In this document: piece by piece, positions 53,623-64,000 of the stretch
Layout of the letters: every line of letters begins with the position of its first letter
Numbering within the stretch: the stretch's first letter is position 1
Assembly (NCBI GenBank): GCA_032622095.1
Contig: CP136064.1
Coordinates: 186,001 to 250,000, forward strand
Reading direction: 5' to 3'
DNA: 64,000 nt
From: Siphonodentalium dalli
Lineage: Eukaryota; Mollusca; Scaphopoda; Gadilida; Siphonodentaliidae
Translations under genes and position numbers: made by a program
The notes under the pieces: model-generated
Database searches by the model: none
Seen by the model: only the letters and a program-made list of their open reading frames with translations
Told to the model about the DNA's origin: nothing

Positions 53623-54105
53623 TTTGTCTGTCTGTTTGTCTGTTAGCTATGGCCGGGAAAACTGCCGGACAGATTTGACGAAATTTGATACCTAGGGGAA
53701 ATTATTTCCAGGGAGTATTTTGGACGGGTCAAATCTTGATCCCGACCTGACTTTGACATTCAAAAAGATCAATTCAAGGTCAAATCTGGTAAAACGGAAG
53801 TATTTTAACGAAATTTGATACCTACTGTTACTTTTGTCCCAGGAGTGTTTCGGGTGGGTCAAATCATGACCCTGACCTGATCTTGACATTCAAAATTGTC
53901 AATTCAAGGTCAAATCGGGTATAAAGCCGGGCGGATTTCGACGGGTACTTTTGTCGTGACTTTTGTCCAGGGAGTGTTTTGGACGGGTCAAATCGTGACC
54001 CCGACATGACCTTCACCTTTAAAATAGTCAATTCAAGGTTAAATCGCGCATTTCTCCGAAAATCAGAGGGGAACATCCCGGACGAAGTGGGGTCCACGAG
54101 CTACT
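53623..54105 (+). mobile_element. Short repeat element, copy B (probable non-autonomous element)
   Basis: Starts at the TGTCTGTCTGTTTGTCTG head, continues through GCCGGACAGATTTGACG and AAATTTGATACC, and ends near AGCTACTA. It lies directly after copy A in the same orientation. Most of its body is a three-fold repeat of about 130 bp (listed separately). No protein is encoded; the RSGSRFDPSK-like peptides read on the minus strand merely reflect that repetition. Confidence 0.5.
53678..54057 (+). repeat. About 130-bp unit, three diverged tandem copies
   Basis: GGGTCAAATC recurs at 53,726, 53,856 and 53,985. CGAAATTTGATACCTA occurs at 53,679 and 53,809, with a more diverged GGATTTCGACGGGTAC equivalent near 53,933. 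Each unit contains CCAGGGAGTGTTTTGGACG-like, CTGACCTTGACATTCAAAA-like and GTCAATTCAAGGTCAAATC-like stretches. The copies are clearly diverged, much older than the satellite expansions around the island. Confidence 0.85.
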
Positions 54106-54279
54106 ATTATATATTTCTAGATTTAGTTACAAACTAAATACATGTATATTGTACAAAGAAATGTTTGACAAATATATCTGTATCAATATTACCATACGGG
54201 TCATTAAAATAGATACGACGAAACAAATTTTGAAGGGTGCATGTATCAGGTAAATTTTTATATTTCAAATGATGACAGG
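54106..54279. other. Island stretch without recognisable feature
   Basis: AT-rich unique-looking sequence between the two repeat families. I see no frame, promoter or repeat that can be supported. Confidence 0.6.
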
Positions 54280-54562
54280 AATGCAGAAAGTTGAAGTACC
54301 TACGTAATACTGGCTATCCGCATGAAGAGATATACATGTATATAAAAACCAGATGAGGGATATGTCTGTACAGTTGCTAAACAATTCAGTCATGCAAAAG
54401 AGGATCAAAGAGTAAGATACCAAATTGCTGCCTGTGGTAATGTTTTTTAACGAAATTCGGGAAAATTAGATTACTCTCACCCTGGTTATCCAGAAGATAA
54501 TTGTGGAATCTGATGACGATCGGACAAGGGTGTCGTCTGTAGGATCAACCAAATTATTTAGC
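54280..54562 (+). repeat. Dispersed repeat, copy 1
   Basis: It aligns by eye with 55,324-55,550. AGAAAGTTGAAGTACCTACG then TAATACTGGCTATCCGCATG matches AAAGGTGAAATTTCTAAG then TAATACTAGATATCGACATG. Further on, GATGACGATCGGACAAGGGT matches GATGATCGGATGAGTGAAGT, each followed by GTCTGTAGGATC or GGTCTGTGCTAA and a TTTA. The intervening region differs in length and base composition. It is an old non-coding repeat of unknown family. Confidence 0.6.
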
Positions 54563-55323
54563 CATAAAAATAGTAAAATTGAAGATCACCGCTGGCAGTG
54601 ATGTCTTCACAAGGACAGTTTGAGAACAAAATATGGCTCACATCTAGCGGTGACCCAAAATATCCACATAAGAAAAAGTTCTCCAATAAAAGCTGGCTGC
54701 AGGGTGCGCCAATTGATTCAAATTCGAAATTTAGCAGGGTGTACTGCTTGTGGCCATGTTTTCCCCGCAAATTTGATAGACTGATGGACAAAACCACTGA
54801 ATCCGTTGAATCAATATACATGTATACATGGATTAATTTATAAGCATTGTTATACACAGTACTGGTATATAAAGGTACTGAAAATAACTATATTACTAGT
54901 ATACACAAAATAAACCATATATCATGGCTATGGGTTCTAATATCCGAACATGACAGCTGAGAACTTGGTGTGAATTAAAGAGTGGTGGTTTCTCAAGCAT
55001 ATCTAACCCTCCACGTTAGATACATGCCATTAAATGTCATAAGTATAATCTAGCTTGAGGACAGAAGTGATCCATAAAACCCCCCTTAATTCAACCAGGT
55101 CCTCGCGCGATGTATGATCGATCACATGATGATCTAGGGGGATTAGAATTGATGTATAAAAACAGCACTGCATGTAAATATAAAATAAAATAGTGCTACA
55201 TCTTATTACAGATTATTGCCATATATAATCAGTGATTATACAGACAGTCTGACAAAATAAAGTTTCAGTGACACTCTATCCGAAGAGGGGAATAATTTCA
55301 TCTGTTACAGTCAATGGAGCAAT
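54563..55323. other. Island stretch, gene-free
   Basis: Contains overlapping short frames on both strands (81 codons plus, 99 codons minus at about 54,558-54,857), neither with a recognisable domain. They lie on the same DNA in opposite directions, which is typical of chance frames. The remainder (54,860-55,323) is AT-rich with no repeat I can identify. Confidence 0.6.
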
Positions 55324-55550
55324 TATGAATCTGGAAAGGTGAAATTTCTAAGTAATACTAGATATCGACATGACGCGATAAAATATAACGTAAATGCAAT
55401 ATGGCCGCTGGCGACCATTTTTTCCTATGAAATTAAAAAAAAAAAAATAGCTCTCATCTGATAGATCAATATCAAGATAAATATGAAGTTTGGTGATGAT
55501 CGGATGAGTGAAGTGGACTGTGGTCTGTGCTAAACGGTTTAGTATGTATT
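55324..55550 (+). repeat. Dispersed repeat, copy 2
   Basis: Second, diverged copy of the repeat at 54,280-54,562, in the same orientation about 1.0 kb downstream. It contains a 13-base A run at 55,435-55,447 that copy 1 lacks. The shared segments are interrupted by small insertions and deletions. Confidence 0.6.
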
Positions 55551-55780
55551 GAGTTTGATATCTTTTGTTAACAGTTTATAAATCATGTATGTCTCATGTT
55601 TGTTATTTTAATTTATGTGTTTATTATCATTAAATAAAGTTGCATTCCTTAAAAAGATTCTTACCTCAATGTTTTTATGTTCACTTTATAAACTCCACTG
55701 AGTCATCTTTGTCATGTATTGAATTTGATATCTTTTGTTAACAGTTTATAAATTATGTATGTCTCGTGTTCGTTATTATA
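55545..55780 (+). repeat. About 66-bp direct repeat, two copies 170 bp apart
   Basis: TTTGATATCTTTTGTTAACA then GTTTATAAAT, and the following ATGTATGTCTC, are present at 55,545-55,610 and 55,715-55,780 with only a few differences. The spacer contains AT-rich sequence with an AATAAA (55,633). The repeats could be ends of a small element or a local duplication; no target-site duplication is evident. Confidence 0.8.
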
Positions 55781-56477
55781 TTATATACACTTTATAGTGT
55801 GTTTTCAGAACGAAAAAAAATTGAATAAAATCAACAAATTTGTAAATTTAAAAACAATTCAAACGTTGTTGTATTCCATGTCCCAGCCCGGACATATACA
55901 CCAAATTTCAATAATATTCATTGAGAAACAACGGACCAAACGCTATATAACACCCGTATACATCTTTTATTCCGAATCGGACTCGGGTACATGTTATAGT
56001 AGGTACCGAATTGACACACGTCGACTGGGCGAGTTGGCCATGGGGCGATTAGGCCGATTCCGGCACATTCTATAATTTACCGTATGTATCCGTTTACGCG
56101 TAGTTTACTTTAGAAAGTTCCGCAATTAATACCGTAAATAGAGCGACCTTATTTGACAGAGAATGCCTCTGTTATTGATTATCAAGTTGCTGTACATTAA
56201 AAACGACAAATTCACATGCTCGTTCAAGCGCAGTAGTCTATTTTCCCCATGTTAAAGGACATCCACAAATACTAAATAACGCTAACCTACTGCGCCGAAT
56301 GTTTGACACGACAACTGTTAACATATTTGGGCTGAATTCATCTAACGCGGTATTATTCCTCAAAATAAACAACAAAACCATCGTTACTTGGAAATGTAGT
56401 TTGGGCTAACATTTACATAAATCCTCCAGATCAATTATCCGACACACACGTCAGATGAAAAAGTCACATGAAGTAAC
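55781..56477. other. Island stretch, gene-free
   Basis: A 106-codon plus-strand frame (55,755-56,075) crosses the preceding repeat and has low-complexity, AT-driven composition without domain features, so I do not call it a gene. Its end contains GGCGAGTTGGCC and GGGGCGATTAGGCC, two related short segments. From 56,080 to 56,477 I see no further structure. Confidence 0.55.
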
Positions 56478-56492
56478 CGGCCAAATTGGCCG
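56478..56492. repeat. 15-nt palindrome forming the right terminus of the island
   Basis: CGGCCAAATTGGCCG is a perfect 7-bp stem with a single central base, and it abuts the satellite at 56,493. A hairpin exactly at an insertion end recalls elements with terminal hairpins, but the end lacks the CTRR signature of Helitrons and the other end lacks a 5' TC. Confidence 0.8.
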
Positions 56493-57261
56493 AAATGACA
56501 ACCCGATTCGGATATGGCCAGATTTGACATGGCGCGGTATGGAGAAACATGCGCCAAATTGAAAATATCCAACCGTACTCCACCATGGAACCAGTCTATA
56601 GCAGATACCCCTTAAAGTTGGTGACTGTGTTACTTATGTCCCTTTAAGTTGAGATACATCTGTTCCTTTAAACATACATTTGCATTCCAACATGAAGATA
56701 TTTATTTTCTGTAGTCATTGTAAATGACAACCCGATTCGGATATGGCCAGATTTGACATGGCTCGGTAGGGAGAAACATGCGCCAAATTGAAAATATCCA
56801 ACAGTACTCCACCATGGAACCAGTCTATAGCAGATACCCCTTAAAGTTGGTGACTGTGTTACTTATGTCCCTTTAAGTTGAGATACATCTGTTCCTTTAA
56901 ACATACATTTGCATTCCAACATGAAGATATTTATTTTCTGTAGTCATTGTAAATGACAACCCGATTCGGATATGGCCAGATTTGACATGGCGCGGTATGG
57001 AGAAACATGCGCCAAATAGAAAATATCCAACCGTACTCCACCATGGAACCAGTCTAAATCAGACACCTCTTTAAGTTGGCGACTGTGTTACTTATGTTCC
57101 TTTAAGTTGAGATACATCTGTTCCTTTAAACATACATTTGCATTCCAACATGAAGATATTTATTTTCTGTAGTCATTGTAAATGACAACCCGATTCGGAT
57201 ATGGCCAGATTTGACATGGCGCGGTATGGAGAAACATGCGCAAAATTGAAAATATCCAACC
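56493..57261 (-). repeat. 229-bp satellite array, segment D (minus orientation, about 3.4 monomers)
   Basis: It resumes the monomer cut at 53,146 in the correct phase. The private variants GGCTCGGTAGGG (56,760) and AAGTTGGCGACTG (57,073) match CTCCCTACCGAGCC (36,990) and CAGTCGCCAACTT (36,680) in the plus-oriented segment B. This shows that the segment is the reverse complement of 36,504-37,272, with equal length (769 bp). Confidence 0.96.
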
Positions 57262-57263
57262 AA
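57261..57263. other. Orientation switch J3 (minus to plus), reverse complement of J1
   Basis: AATATCCAACC of a minus monomer is followed by one A and then ATAAGTAACACAG of a plus monomer. Read on the opposite strand this is the same join, with the same extra base, as at 36,502-36,504. Because the single added base is shared, the two junctions are copies of one event. Confidence 0.92.
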
Positions 57264-58229
57264 TAAGTAACACAGTCACCAACTTAAAGGGGTATCTGCT
57301 ATAGACTGGTTCCATGGTGGAGTACGGTTGGATATTTTCAATTTGGCGCATGTTTCTCCATACCGCGCCATGTCAAATCTGGCCCTATCCGAATCGGGTT
57401 GTCATTTACAATGACTGCAGAAAATATATATCTTCATGGTGGAATGCAAATGTATGTTTAAAGGAACAGATGTATCTCAACTTAAAGGGACATAAGTAAC
57501 ACAGTCACCAACTTTAAGGGGTATCTGCTATAGACTGGTTCCATGGTGGAGTACGGTTGGATATTTTCAATTTGGCGCATGTTTCTCCATACCGCGCCAT
57601 GTCAAATCTGGCCATATCCGAATCGGGTTGTCATTTACAATGACTGCAGAAAATAAATATCTTCATGTTGGAATGCAAATGTATGTTTAAAGGAACAGAT
57701 GTATCTCAACTTAAAGGGACATAAGTAACACAGTCACCAACTTAAAGAGGTGTCTGATTTAGACTGGTTCCATGGTGGAGTACGGTTGGATATTTTCTAC
57801 TTGGCGCATGTTTCTCCATACCGCGCCATGTCAAATCTGGCCATATCCGAATCGGGTTGTCATTTACAATGACTACAGAAAATAAATATCTTCATGTTGG
57901 AATGCAAATGTATGTTTAGAGGAACAGATGTATCTCAACTTAAAGGGACATAAGTAACACAGTCACCAACTTTAAGGGGTATCTGCTATAGACTGGTTCC
58001 ATGGTGGAGTACGGTTGGATATTTTCTATTTGGCGCATGTTTCTCCATACCGCGCCATGTCAAATCTGGCCATATCCGAATCGGGTTGTCATTTACAATG
58101 ACTACAGAAATTAAATATCTTCATGTTGGAATGCAAATGTATGTTTAAAGGAACAGATGTTTCTCAACTTAAAGGGACATAAGCAACACAGTCACCAACT
58201 TAAAGGGGTATCTGCTATAGACTGGTTCC

Positions 58230-61205
58230 ATGGTGGAGTACGGTTGGATATTTTCAATTTGGCGCATGTTTCTCCATACCGCGCCATGTCAAATCTGGCC
58301 ATATCCGAATCGGGTTGTCATTTACAATGACTGCAGAAAATATTTATCTTCATGGTGGAATGCAAATGTATGTTTAAAGGAACAGATGTATCTCAACTTA
58401 AAGGGACATAAGTAACACAGTCACCAACTTAAAGGGGTGTCTGATATAGACTGGTTCCATGGTGGAGTACGGTTGGATATTTTCAATTTGGCGCATGTTT
58501 CTCCATACCGCGTCATGTCAAATCTGGCCCTATCCGAATCGGGTTGTCATTTACAATGACTGCAGAAAATATATATCTTCATGGTGGAATGCAAATGTAT
58601 GTTTAAAGAAACAGATGTATCTCAACTTAAAGGGACATAAGTAACACAGTCACCAACTTTAAGGGGTATCTGCTATAGACTGGTTCCATGGTGGAGTACG
58701 GTTGGATATTTTCAATTTGGCGCTTGTTTCTCCATACCACGCCATGTCAAATCTGGCCATATCCGAATCGGGTTGTCATTTACAATGACTGCAGAAAATA
58801 TATATCTTCATGTTGGAATGCAAATGTATGTTTAAAGGAACAGATGTATCTCAACTTAAAGGGACATAAGGTACACAGTCACCAACTTTAAGGGGTATCT
58901 GCTATAGACTGGTTCCATGGTGGAGTACGGTTGGATATTTTCAATTTGGCGCATGTTTCTCCATACCGCGCCATGTCAAATCTGGCCATATCCGAATCGG
59001 GTTGTCATTTACAATGACTGCAGAAAATATATATCTTCATGTTGGAATGCAAATGTATGTTTAAAGGAACATATGTATCTCAACTTAAAGGGACATAAGT
59101 AACACCGTCACCAACTTTAAGGGGTATCTGCTATAGACTGGTTACATGGTGGAGTACGGTTGGATATTTTCAATTTTGCGCATGTTTCTCCATACCGCGC
59201 CATGTCAAATCTGGCCATATCCGAATCGGGTTGTCATTTACAATGACTACAGAAAATAAATATCTTCATGTTGGAATGCAAATGTATGTTTAAAGGAACA
59301 GATGTATCTCAACTTAAAGGAACATAAGTAACACAGTCACCAACTTAAAGAGGTTTCTGATTTAGACTGGTTCCATGGTGGAGTACGGTTGGATATTTTC
59401 TATTTGGCGCATGTTTCTCCATACCGCGCCATGTCAAATCTGGCCATATCCGAATCGGGTTGTCATTTACAATGACTACAGAAAATAAATATCTTCATGT
59501 TGGAATGCAAATGTATGTTTAAAGGAACAGATGTATCTCAACTTAAAGGGACATAAGTAACACAGTCACCAACTTTAAGGGGTATCTGCTATAGACTGGT
59601 TCCATGGTGGAGTACGATTGGATATTTTCTATTTGGCCGTGTTTCTCCATACCGCGCCATGTCAAATCTTGCCATATCCGAATCGGGTTGTCATTTACAA
59701 TGACTACAGAAAATAAATATCTTCATGTTGGAATGCAAATGTATGTTTAAAGAAACAGATGTATCTCAACTTAAAGGGACATAAGTAACACAGTCACCAA
59801 CTTTAAGGGGTATCTGCAATAGACTGGTTCCATGGTGGAGTACTGTTGGATATTTTCAATTTGGCGCATGTTTCTCCCTACCGCGCCATGTCAAATCTGG
59901 CCATATCCGAATCGGGTTGTCATTTACAATGACTACAGAAAATAAATATCTTCATGTTGGAATGCAAATGTATGTTTAAAGGAACAGATGTATCTCATCT
60001 TAAAGGGACATAAGTAACACAGTCACCAACTTTAAGGGGTATCTGCTATAGACTGGTTCCATGGTGGAGTACGGTTGGATATTTTCAATTTGGCGCATGT
60101 TTCTCCATACCGCGCCATGTCAAATCTGGCCATATCCGAATCGGGTTGTCATTTACAATGACTGCAGAAAATATATATCTTCATGTTGGAATGCAAATGT
60201 ATGTTTAAAGGAACAGATGTATCTCAACTTAAAGGGACATAATTAACACCGTCACCAACTTTAAGGGGTATCTGCTATAGACTGGTTACATGGTGGAGTA
60301 CGGTTGGATATTTTCAATTTTGCGCATGTTTCTCCATACCGCGCCATGTCAAATTTGGCCATATCCGAATCGGGTTGTCATTTACAATGACTACAGAAAA
60401 TAAATATCTTCATGTTGGAATGCAAATGTATGTTTAAAGGAACAGATGTATCTCAACTTAAAGGAACATAAGTAACACAGTCACCAACTTAAAGAGGTGT
60501 CTGATTTAGACTGGTTCCATGGTGGAGTACGGTTGGATATTTTCTATTTGGCGCATGTTTCTCCATACCGCGCCATGTCAAATCTGGCCATATCCGAATC
60601 GGGTTGTCATTTACAATGACTACAGAAAATAAATATCTTCATGTTGGAATGCAAATGTATGTTTAAAGGAACAGATGTATCTCAACTTAAAGGGACATAA
60701 GTAACACAGTCACCAACTTTAAGGGGTATCTGCTATAGACTGGTTCCATGGTGGAGTACTGTTGGATATTTTCAATTTGGCGCATGTTTCTCCCTACCGA
60801 GCCATGTCAAATCTGGCCATATCCGAATCGGGTTGTCATTTACAATGACTACAGAAAATAAATATCTTCATGTTGGAATGCAAATGTATGTTTAAAGGAA
60901 CAGATGTATCTCAACTTAAAGGGACATAAGTAACACAGTCACCAACTTTAAGGGGTATCTGCTATAGACTGGTTCCATGGTGGAGTACGGTTGGATATTT
61001 TCAATTTGGCGCATGTTTCTCCATACCGCGCCATGTCAAATCTGGCCATATCCGAATCGGGTTGTCATTTACAATGACTGCAGAAAATATATATCTTCAT
61101 GTTGGAATACAAATGTATGTTTAAAGGAACAGATGTATCTCAACTTAAAGGGACATAAGTAACACCGTCACCAACTTTAAGGGGTATCTGCTATAGACTG
61201 GTTAC
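58230..61205 (+). repeat. 13-monomer HOR, copy 1 (2,976 bp)
   Basis: The unit is marked by AAATATTTATC (58,340), TASC/KKQ (58,459), WRLFLHTT with GACATAAGGTACAC (58,688), GGAACATATGTATC (58,917 monomer), GAGGTTTCTGATT (59,350), GTACGATTGG with GGCCGTGTTTC (59,612-59,640), CTGCAATAGAC (59,816), CATAATTAACACC (60,238), CAAATTTGGCC (60,350) and CTACCGAGCC (60,793). All of these reappear 2,976 bp downstream. The length is 13 x 229 less one base, explained by the GGCCGTGTTTC deletion. Confidence 0.93.
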
Positions 61206-64000
61206 ATGGTGGAGTACGGTTGGATATTTTCAATTTGGCGCATGTTTCTCCATACCGCGCCATGTCAAATCTGGCCATATCCGAATCGGGTTGTCATTTA
61301 CAATGACTGCAGAAAATATTTATCTTCATGGTGGAATGCAAATGTATGTTTAAAGGAACAGATGTATCTCAACTTAAAGGGACATAAGTAACACAGTCAC
61401 CAACTTAAAGGGGTGTCTGATATAGACTGGTTCCATGGTGGAGTACGGTTGGATATTTTCAATTTGGCGCATGTTTCTCCATACCGCGTCATGTCAAATC
61501 TGGCCCTATCCGAATCGGGTTGTCATTTACAATGACTGCAGAAAATATATATCTTCATGGTGGAATGCAAATGTATGTTTAAAGAAACAGATGTATCTCA
61601 ACTTAAAGGGACATAAGTAACACAGTCACCAACTTTAAGGGGTATCTGCTATAGACTGGTTCCATGGTGGAGTACGGTTGGATATTTTCAATTTGGCGCT
61701 TGTTTCTCCATACCACGCCATGTCAAATCTGGCCATATCCGAATCGGGTTGTCATTTACAATGACTGCAGAAAATATATATCTTCATGTTGGAATGCAAA
61801 TGTATGTTTAAAGGAACAGATGTATCTCAACTTAAAGGGACATAAGGTACACAGTCACCAACTTTAAGGGGTATCTGCTATAGACTGGTTCCATGGTGGA
61901 GTACGGTTGGATATTTTCAATTTGGCGCATGTTTCTCCATACCGCGCCATGTCAAATCTGGCCATATCCGAATCGGGTTGTCATTTACAATGACTGCAGA
62001 AAATATATATCTTCATGTTGGAATGCAAATGTATGTTTAAAGGAACATATGTATCTCAACTTAAAGGGACATAAGTAACACCGTCACCAACTTTAAGGGG
62101 TATCTGCTATAGACTGGTTACATGGTGGAGTACGGTTGGATATTTTCAATTTTGCGCATGTTTCTCCATACCGCGCCATGTCAAATCTGGCCATATCCGA
62201 ATCGGGTTGTCATTTACAATGACTACAGAAAATAAATATCTTCATGTTGGAATGCAAATGTATGTTTAAAGGAACAGATGTATCTCAACTTAAAGGAACA
62301 TAAGTAACACAGTCACCAACTTAAAGAGGTTTCTGATTTAGACTGGTTCCATGGTGGAGTACGGTTGGATATTTTCTATTTGGCGCATGTTTCTCCATAC
62401 CGCGCCATGTCAAATCTGGCCATATCCGAATCGGGTTGTCATTTACAATGACTACAGAAAATAAATATCTTCATGTTGGAATGCAAATGTATGTTTAAAG
62501 GAACAGATGTATCTCAACTTAAAGGGACATAAGTAACACAGTCACCAACTTTAAGGGGTATCTGCTATAGACTGGTTCCATGGTGGAGTACGATTGGATA
62601 TTTTCTATTTGGCCGTGTTTCTCCATACCGCGCCATGTCAAATCTTGCCATATCCGAATCGGGTTGTCATTTACAATGACTACAGAAAATAAATATCTTC
62701 ATGTTGGAATGCAAATGTATGTTTAAAGAAACAGATGTATCTCAACTTAAAGGGACATAAGTAACACAGTCACCAACTTTAAGGGGTATCTGCAATAGAC
62801 TGGTTCCATGGTGGAGTACTGTTGGATATTTTCAATTTGGCGCATGTTTCTCCCTACCGCGCCATGTCAAATCTGGCCATATCCGAATCGGGTTGTCATT
62901 TACAATGACTACAGAAAATAAATATCTTCATGTTGGAATGCAAATGTATGTTTAAAGGAACAGATGTATCTCATCTTAAAGGGACATAAGTAACACAGTC
63001 ACCAACTTTAAGGGGTATCTGCTATAGACTGGTTCCATGGTGGAGTACGGTTGGATATTTTCAATTTGGCGCATGTTTCTCCATACCGCGCCATGTCAAA
63101 TCTGGCCATATCCGAATCGGGTTGTCATTTACAATGACTGCAGAAAATATATATCTTCATGTTGGAATGCAAATGTATGTTTAAAGGAACAGATGTATCT
63201 CAACTTAAAGGGACATAATTAACACCGTCACCAACTTTAAGGGGTATCTGCTATAGACTGGTTACATGGTGGAGTACGGTTGGATATTTTCAATTTTGCG
63301 CATGTTTCTCCATACCGCGCCATGTCAAATTTGGCCATATCCGAATCGGGTTGTCATTTACAATGACTACAGAAAATAAATATCTTCATGTTGGAATGCA
63401 AATGTATGTTTAAAGGAACAGATGTATCTCAACTTAAAGGAACATAAGTAACACAGTCACCAACTTAAAGAGGTGTCTGATTTAGACTGGTTCCATGGTG
63501 GAGTACGGTTGGATATTTTCTATTTGGCGCATGTTTCTCCATACCGCGCCATGTCAAATCTGGCCATATCCGAATCGGGTTGTCATTTACAATGACTACA
63601 GAAAATAAATATCTTCATGTTGGAATGCAAATGTATGTTTAAAGGAACAGATGTATCTCAACTTAAAGGGACATAAGTAACACAGTCACCAACTTTAAGG
63701 GGTATCTGCTATAGACTGGTTCCATGGTGGAGTACTGTTGGATATTTTCAATTTGGCGCATGTTTCTCCCTACCGAGCCATGTCAAATCTGGCCATATCC
63801 GAATCGGGTTGTCATTTACAATGACTACAGAAAATAAATATCTTCATGTTGGAATGCAAATGTATGTTTAAAGGAACAGATGTATCTCAACTTAAAGGGA
63901 CATAAGTAACACAGTCACCAACTTTAAGGGGTATCTGCTATAGACTGGTTCCATGGTGGAGTACGGTTGGATATTTTCAATTTGGCGCATGTTTCTCCAT
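61206..64000 (+). repeat. 13-monomer HOR, copy 2 (truncated by the window edge)
   Basis: Repeats copy 1 with all its private variants (for example 61,317, 61,435, 61,664, 61,893, 62,329, 62,590, 62,793, 63,214, 63,328 and 63,769). The first monomer is a hybrid. It is preceded by GACTGGTTACATGG, where copy 1 has GACTGGTTCCATGG, but continues with the AAATATTTATC allele. This marks the unequal crossover that created the tandem duplication. Sequence agreement is near complete, so the duplication is recent. Confidence 0.93.

Larger units (their letters stand above)
53147..56492. other. Non-satellite island inserted into one satellite monomer (3,346 bp)
   Basis: The satellite stops at 53,146 (GTCATTGTAAA) and resumes at 56,493 (AAATGACAACCC), continuing the same monomer in the same phase with AAA present on both sides. 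The island is AT-rich and contains microsatellites, short dispersed repeats and a homopolymer A run, but no recognisable gene. Its longest frames (at most 106 codons) lack any known motif. It has no terminal inverted repeats and no reverse transcriptase, transposase or integrase. Palindromes lie close to both ends (53,159-53,170 and 56,478-56,492). It could be a composite of old mobile-element debris moved in as one piece, or filler DNA captured during break repair. Confidence 0.9.
57263..64000 (+). repeat. 229-bp satellite array, segment E (plus orientation, about 29 monomers)
   Basis: Plus-oriented array running off the right edge. Next to J3 its monomers match, in reverse order, those to the left of J1: 57,314 with 36,266, the TTTAGAGGAAC monomer near 57,917 with TTCCTCTAAAC near 35,842, the GAAATTAAATATC monomer with GATATTTAATTTC near 35,650, 58,459 with 34,892, and 58,688 with 34,663. 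It then enters the 13-monomer HOR. Confidence 0.97.

Noticed and set aside
53404-54097. Minus-strand frames with recurring RSGSRFDPSK-like peptides
   Set aside because: The peptide repetition is explained by the 130-bp DNA repeat. The frames break between units and show no conserved protein.
54558-54857. Overlapping 99- and 81-codon frames on opposite strands
   Set aside because: Neither has a recognisable domain, and both read the same AT-rich DNA. Chance frames of this length are expected.
55755-56075. 106-codon plus-strand frame
   Set aside because: It begins inside a direct repeat, is of low complexity and has no visible domain.
53147-56492. Helitron insertion
   Set aside because: A terminal hairpin is present, but the 5' TC and 3' CTRR termini and the A/T insertion geometry do not fit.
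53147-56492. LTR retrotransposon or classical DNA transposon
   Set aside because: No long terminal repeats, terminal inverted repeats, polymerase or transposase sequence is visible.
1-64000. CRISPR array
   Set aside because: The 229-bp units are contiguous near-identical monomers with no unique spacers and no cas genes, and the context is eukaryotic.

Overview
This window is almost entirely one satellite DNA family. A monomer of 229 bp (one hand-counted copy is 38% GC) is repeated about 265 times over roughly 60.7 kb. It is interrupted once by a 3.35-kb non-satellite island at 53,147-56,492. I see no convincing protein-coding gene, tRNA, rRNA or CRISPR array. The setting is clearly a eukaryotic nuclear genome, in heterochromatin or a large satellite block. 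The short dispersed repeats and microsatellites of the island look like those of invertebrates, and a mollusc would be my low-confidence guess.

Layout, with orientation named after a fortuitous 61-codon frame in the monomer: 1-36,502 minus; 36,504-42,958 plus; 42,959-53,146 minus; island 53,147-56,492; 56,493-57,261 minus; 57,263-64,000 plus. There are therefore three orientation switches: J1 at about 36,503, J2 at about 42,958 and J3 at about 57,262. J1 and J3 are the same breakpoint read on opposite strands, with flanks that match for kilobases. Much of 33-60 kb is thus a large, imperfect inverted duplication (macro-palindrome).

Inside each segment, private base changes and one-base deletions recur at multiples of 229 bp. 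They reveal several higher-order repeat (HOR) lengths: 3-, 7-, 8-, 10-, 13- and 19-monomer units. The HOR types at about 1-32.6 kb (marker alleles 'KQISS', 'SFW', 'CLEEQ' in the fortuitous frame) differ from those at about 32.6-64 kb (markers 'STW', 'WRLFLHTT', 'KKQ', 'GHN').

The island sits inside a single monomer, exactly in the centre of a 15-nt palindrome of that monomer, flanked by a repeated AAA. The uninterrupted version of the same monomer survives in the inverted copy at about 37,270. The island holds only repeats: two related short elements beginning with TGTCTG-type microsatellites, a 130-bp triplication, two diverged copies of another dispersed repeat, and a 66-bp direct repeat. 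The most interesting content is structural: the duplicated inversion junction, the empty/filled insertion pair and the nested HOR expansions.
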